This document shows positions 62,755-64,000 of a DNA stretch of 64,000 bases, in pieces. The translations under genes and the position numbers were made by a program. The DNA is taken from contig OY751491.1 of assembly GCA_963565915.1 (NCBI GenBank), positions 2,108,001-2,172,000 of the forward strand, in the 5' to 3' direction. The DNA is from Entoloma clypeatum (taxonomy: Eukaryota; Basidiomycota; Agaricomycetes; Agaricales; Entolomataceae). Under the pieces are notes generated by a model. It made no database searches. It saw only the letters and a list, made by a program, of their open reading frames with translations, and had not been told where the DNA came from. Every line of letters begins with the position of its first letter. The stretch's first letter is position 1.

Positions 62755-64000
62755 TGGTGAGTCACCGTCTCATTTCCAATGATCTGCCGAGACTGCCGCT
62801 GAACAGAGATGTATAGAAACACTAAAGCAGGCCCTTTGGCTCTCCATGGTCAATCCGGTGAGTACAACCCCATGATCGCGCACTGCTCACAACGGGCCAC
62901 AAATTAATTATTGATTACTTACAGTAGTCTCGCATCGGTTTCGCGTATTCGGTTGCTCGTCTACTCTTGTCGTACTTCATTGAAGTTGTATCCAACTCGG
63001 AAATTATTCCTGGCACAGCAAAGAAGAGGGGTGATAAATGACCTACGTCTGGGCCTGCCACACGCTGCCACTACGTTCACGTCGACCATCATGGTGATAC
63101 AGAACGGTGTGAGACACGCTTTATTCTTCTTCGACGCAACTGCAAATTACTTCCGTCTTCCGTGTTCCATTCTTCGTGTTGGTGTCCAAGGTCTCATTGA
63201 AAAACACGATCGTTTCGACAGTGACCCCTCATACCTTTGGGTTATCTGGCTGCTGCAGGTCAGTAATCCCGTCGGCTTTAACTTAACTAATGCTTGTCAT
63301 ATTCGGCATCCACGAACAAACTCGGACAATTGTCCAACAATTGTTGTTTGTATCAGAGAAAGAGAACGAGGGCACTGTCGTCGTTGAAGGCGGCTACCAG
63401 TACGATCCTCTTGGATTTCAAGCCTGAGGTCCAGCGTCACCCGCTCCCATTCAAAAGACTGATGAAAGTAGAAATCCAAATAGGTCGTGTACCGCACATT
63501 CTTCCTCACGGACATTCCCTTCGTTTATTAGTTGTGAACCTCGTGCAAGACATTCAGGATCCCTGCCTTATTACGCGGAGTAAAAAAAAAAAAAAAACCT
63601 GGCCCGATGCACGCAAAATCATTGATAGGTCATAAGCACAAAATGATGAACGAACGCACTGCCATCGATATTTTCATTTTTCAGAAGATATGGGCAGGGA
63701 GCGGGAAGTGACACCCATAGCACAGAGGCCGAGACCCCGAGTACTTTTCGAAGCTCATCGGAAGTGGTAACGGTGGCTTTAATAGCAGGACGATGGATCT
63801 GAGGTCATCAGGTATGCAATGGTAAGAGAAAGTCGGATCGAAAAATGCTCTGGAAACTCGCCCACTTGATTTCTATCCCAGGAAGACTCCGGGCATCTGC
63901 GGCAATGCAAGAGCCTTCAGGGCCATTTTCTTGCACGAAAAAAAAAACCCCCTTGAGGATGCACCCGAAAGACGCCACTCTCAATACCCATGGGGGTGGG
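62755..64000. other. right-edge region with repeat copy B
   Basis: Open frames at 62911-63387 and 63294-63635 have no recognisable domain. Words such as ACGAACAAACTCGGAC occur both here (63313) and upstream of the small secreted gene (62249). Poly-A tracts lie near 63583 and 63940. Confidence 0.4.
63710..63887 (+). repeat. upstream repeat, copy B
   Basis: Diverged copy of 62278-62415 in the same orientation, with a 40-bp insertion. By analogy a second small secreted gene could follow just beyond the window edge. Confidence 0.65.

Overview
The window is nuclear DNA of a filamentous basidiomycete, most likely an Agaricomycete. The evidence is dense genes on both strands, many short GT-AG introns (about 49-67 nt, with CTAAC/CTGA-like branch sites), very small intergenic gaps between housekeeping genes, and protein families typical of mushrooms (F-box proteins, a CBM19-like secreted protein, an AAA-like ATPase with a nuclease tail, an RHS-like P-loop protein). 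No rRNA, tRNA, CRISPR or bacterial features were seen.

Layout. 1-13.5 kb: an S1/P1 nuclease cut by the window edge, an intron-rich cytochrome P450, an AAA-like ATPase with a PD-(D/E)XK-like tail, then a compact housekeeping block: protein-histidine methyltransferase (HPM1/METTL18 type), HIS5, CIA1 and snurportin. The last two start 72 bp apart on opposite strands. 15.4-21.7 kb: ornithine decarboxylase, an RHS-like P-loop gene apparently interrupted by an antisense, intron-bearing fragment of NAA15, and SAM50. 21.7-32.7 kb: an accessory island with a possible non-autonomous element, a duplicated SIN3 3' end, a palindrome of about 1.1 kb inside nested inverted repeats, and a decayed transposase resembling the P/THAP superfamily with C-terminal zinc fingers. 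32.9-62.2 kb: gene-rich again, with SIN3, a coiled-coil protein, a 3-beta-HSD-like membrane dehydrogenase, vacuolar carboxypeptidase S, a secreted CBM19-like protein, mitochondrial glutamyl-tRNA synthetase, an F-box protein, an M1 aminopeptidase and an unrecognised large gene. The right end holds a small secreted cysteine-rich protein and a partial repeat of its upstream region.

Function. Most genes are unlinked housekeeping functions: nitrogen and amino-acid recycling (carboxypeptidase S, M1 aminopeptidase, HIS5, ornithine decarboxylase), mitochondrial biogenesis (SAM50, mitochondrial GluRS), cytosolic Fe-S assembly (CIA1), snRNP import (snurportin) and chromatin repression (SIN3). There is no secondary-metabolite cluster around the P450. 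The unusual part is the 17-33 kb stretch, where gene fragments (NAA15, SIN3), a foldback structure and a dead transposase lie together. This suggests a site of repeated DNA-level rearrangement.

Exon boundaries marked exact were checked for reading phase by hand. Other multi-exon genes are given as outer limits.
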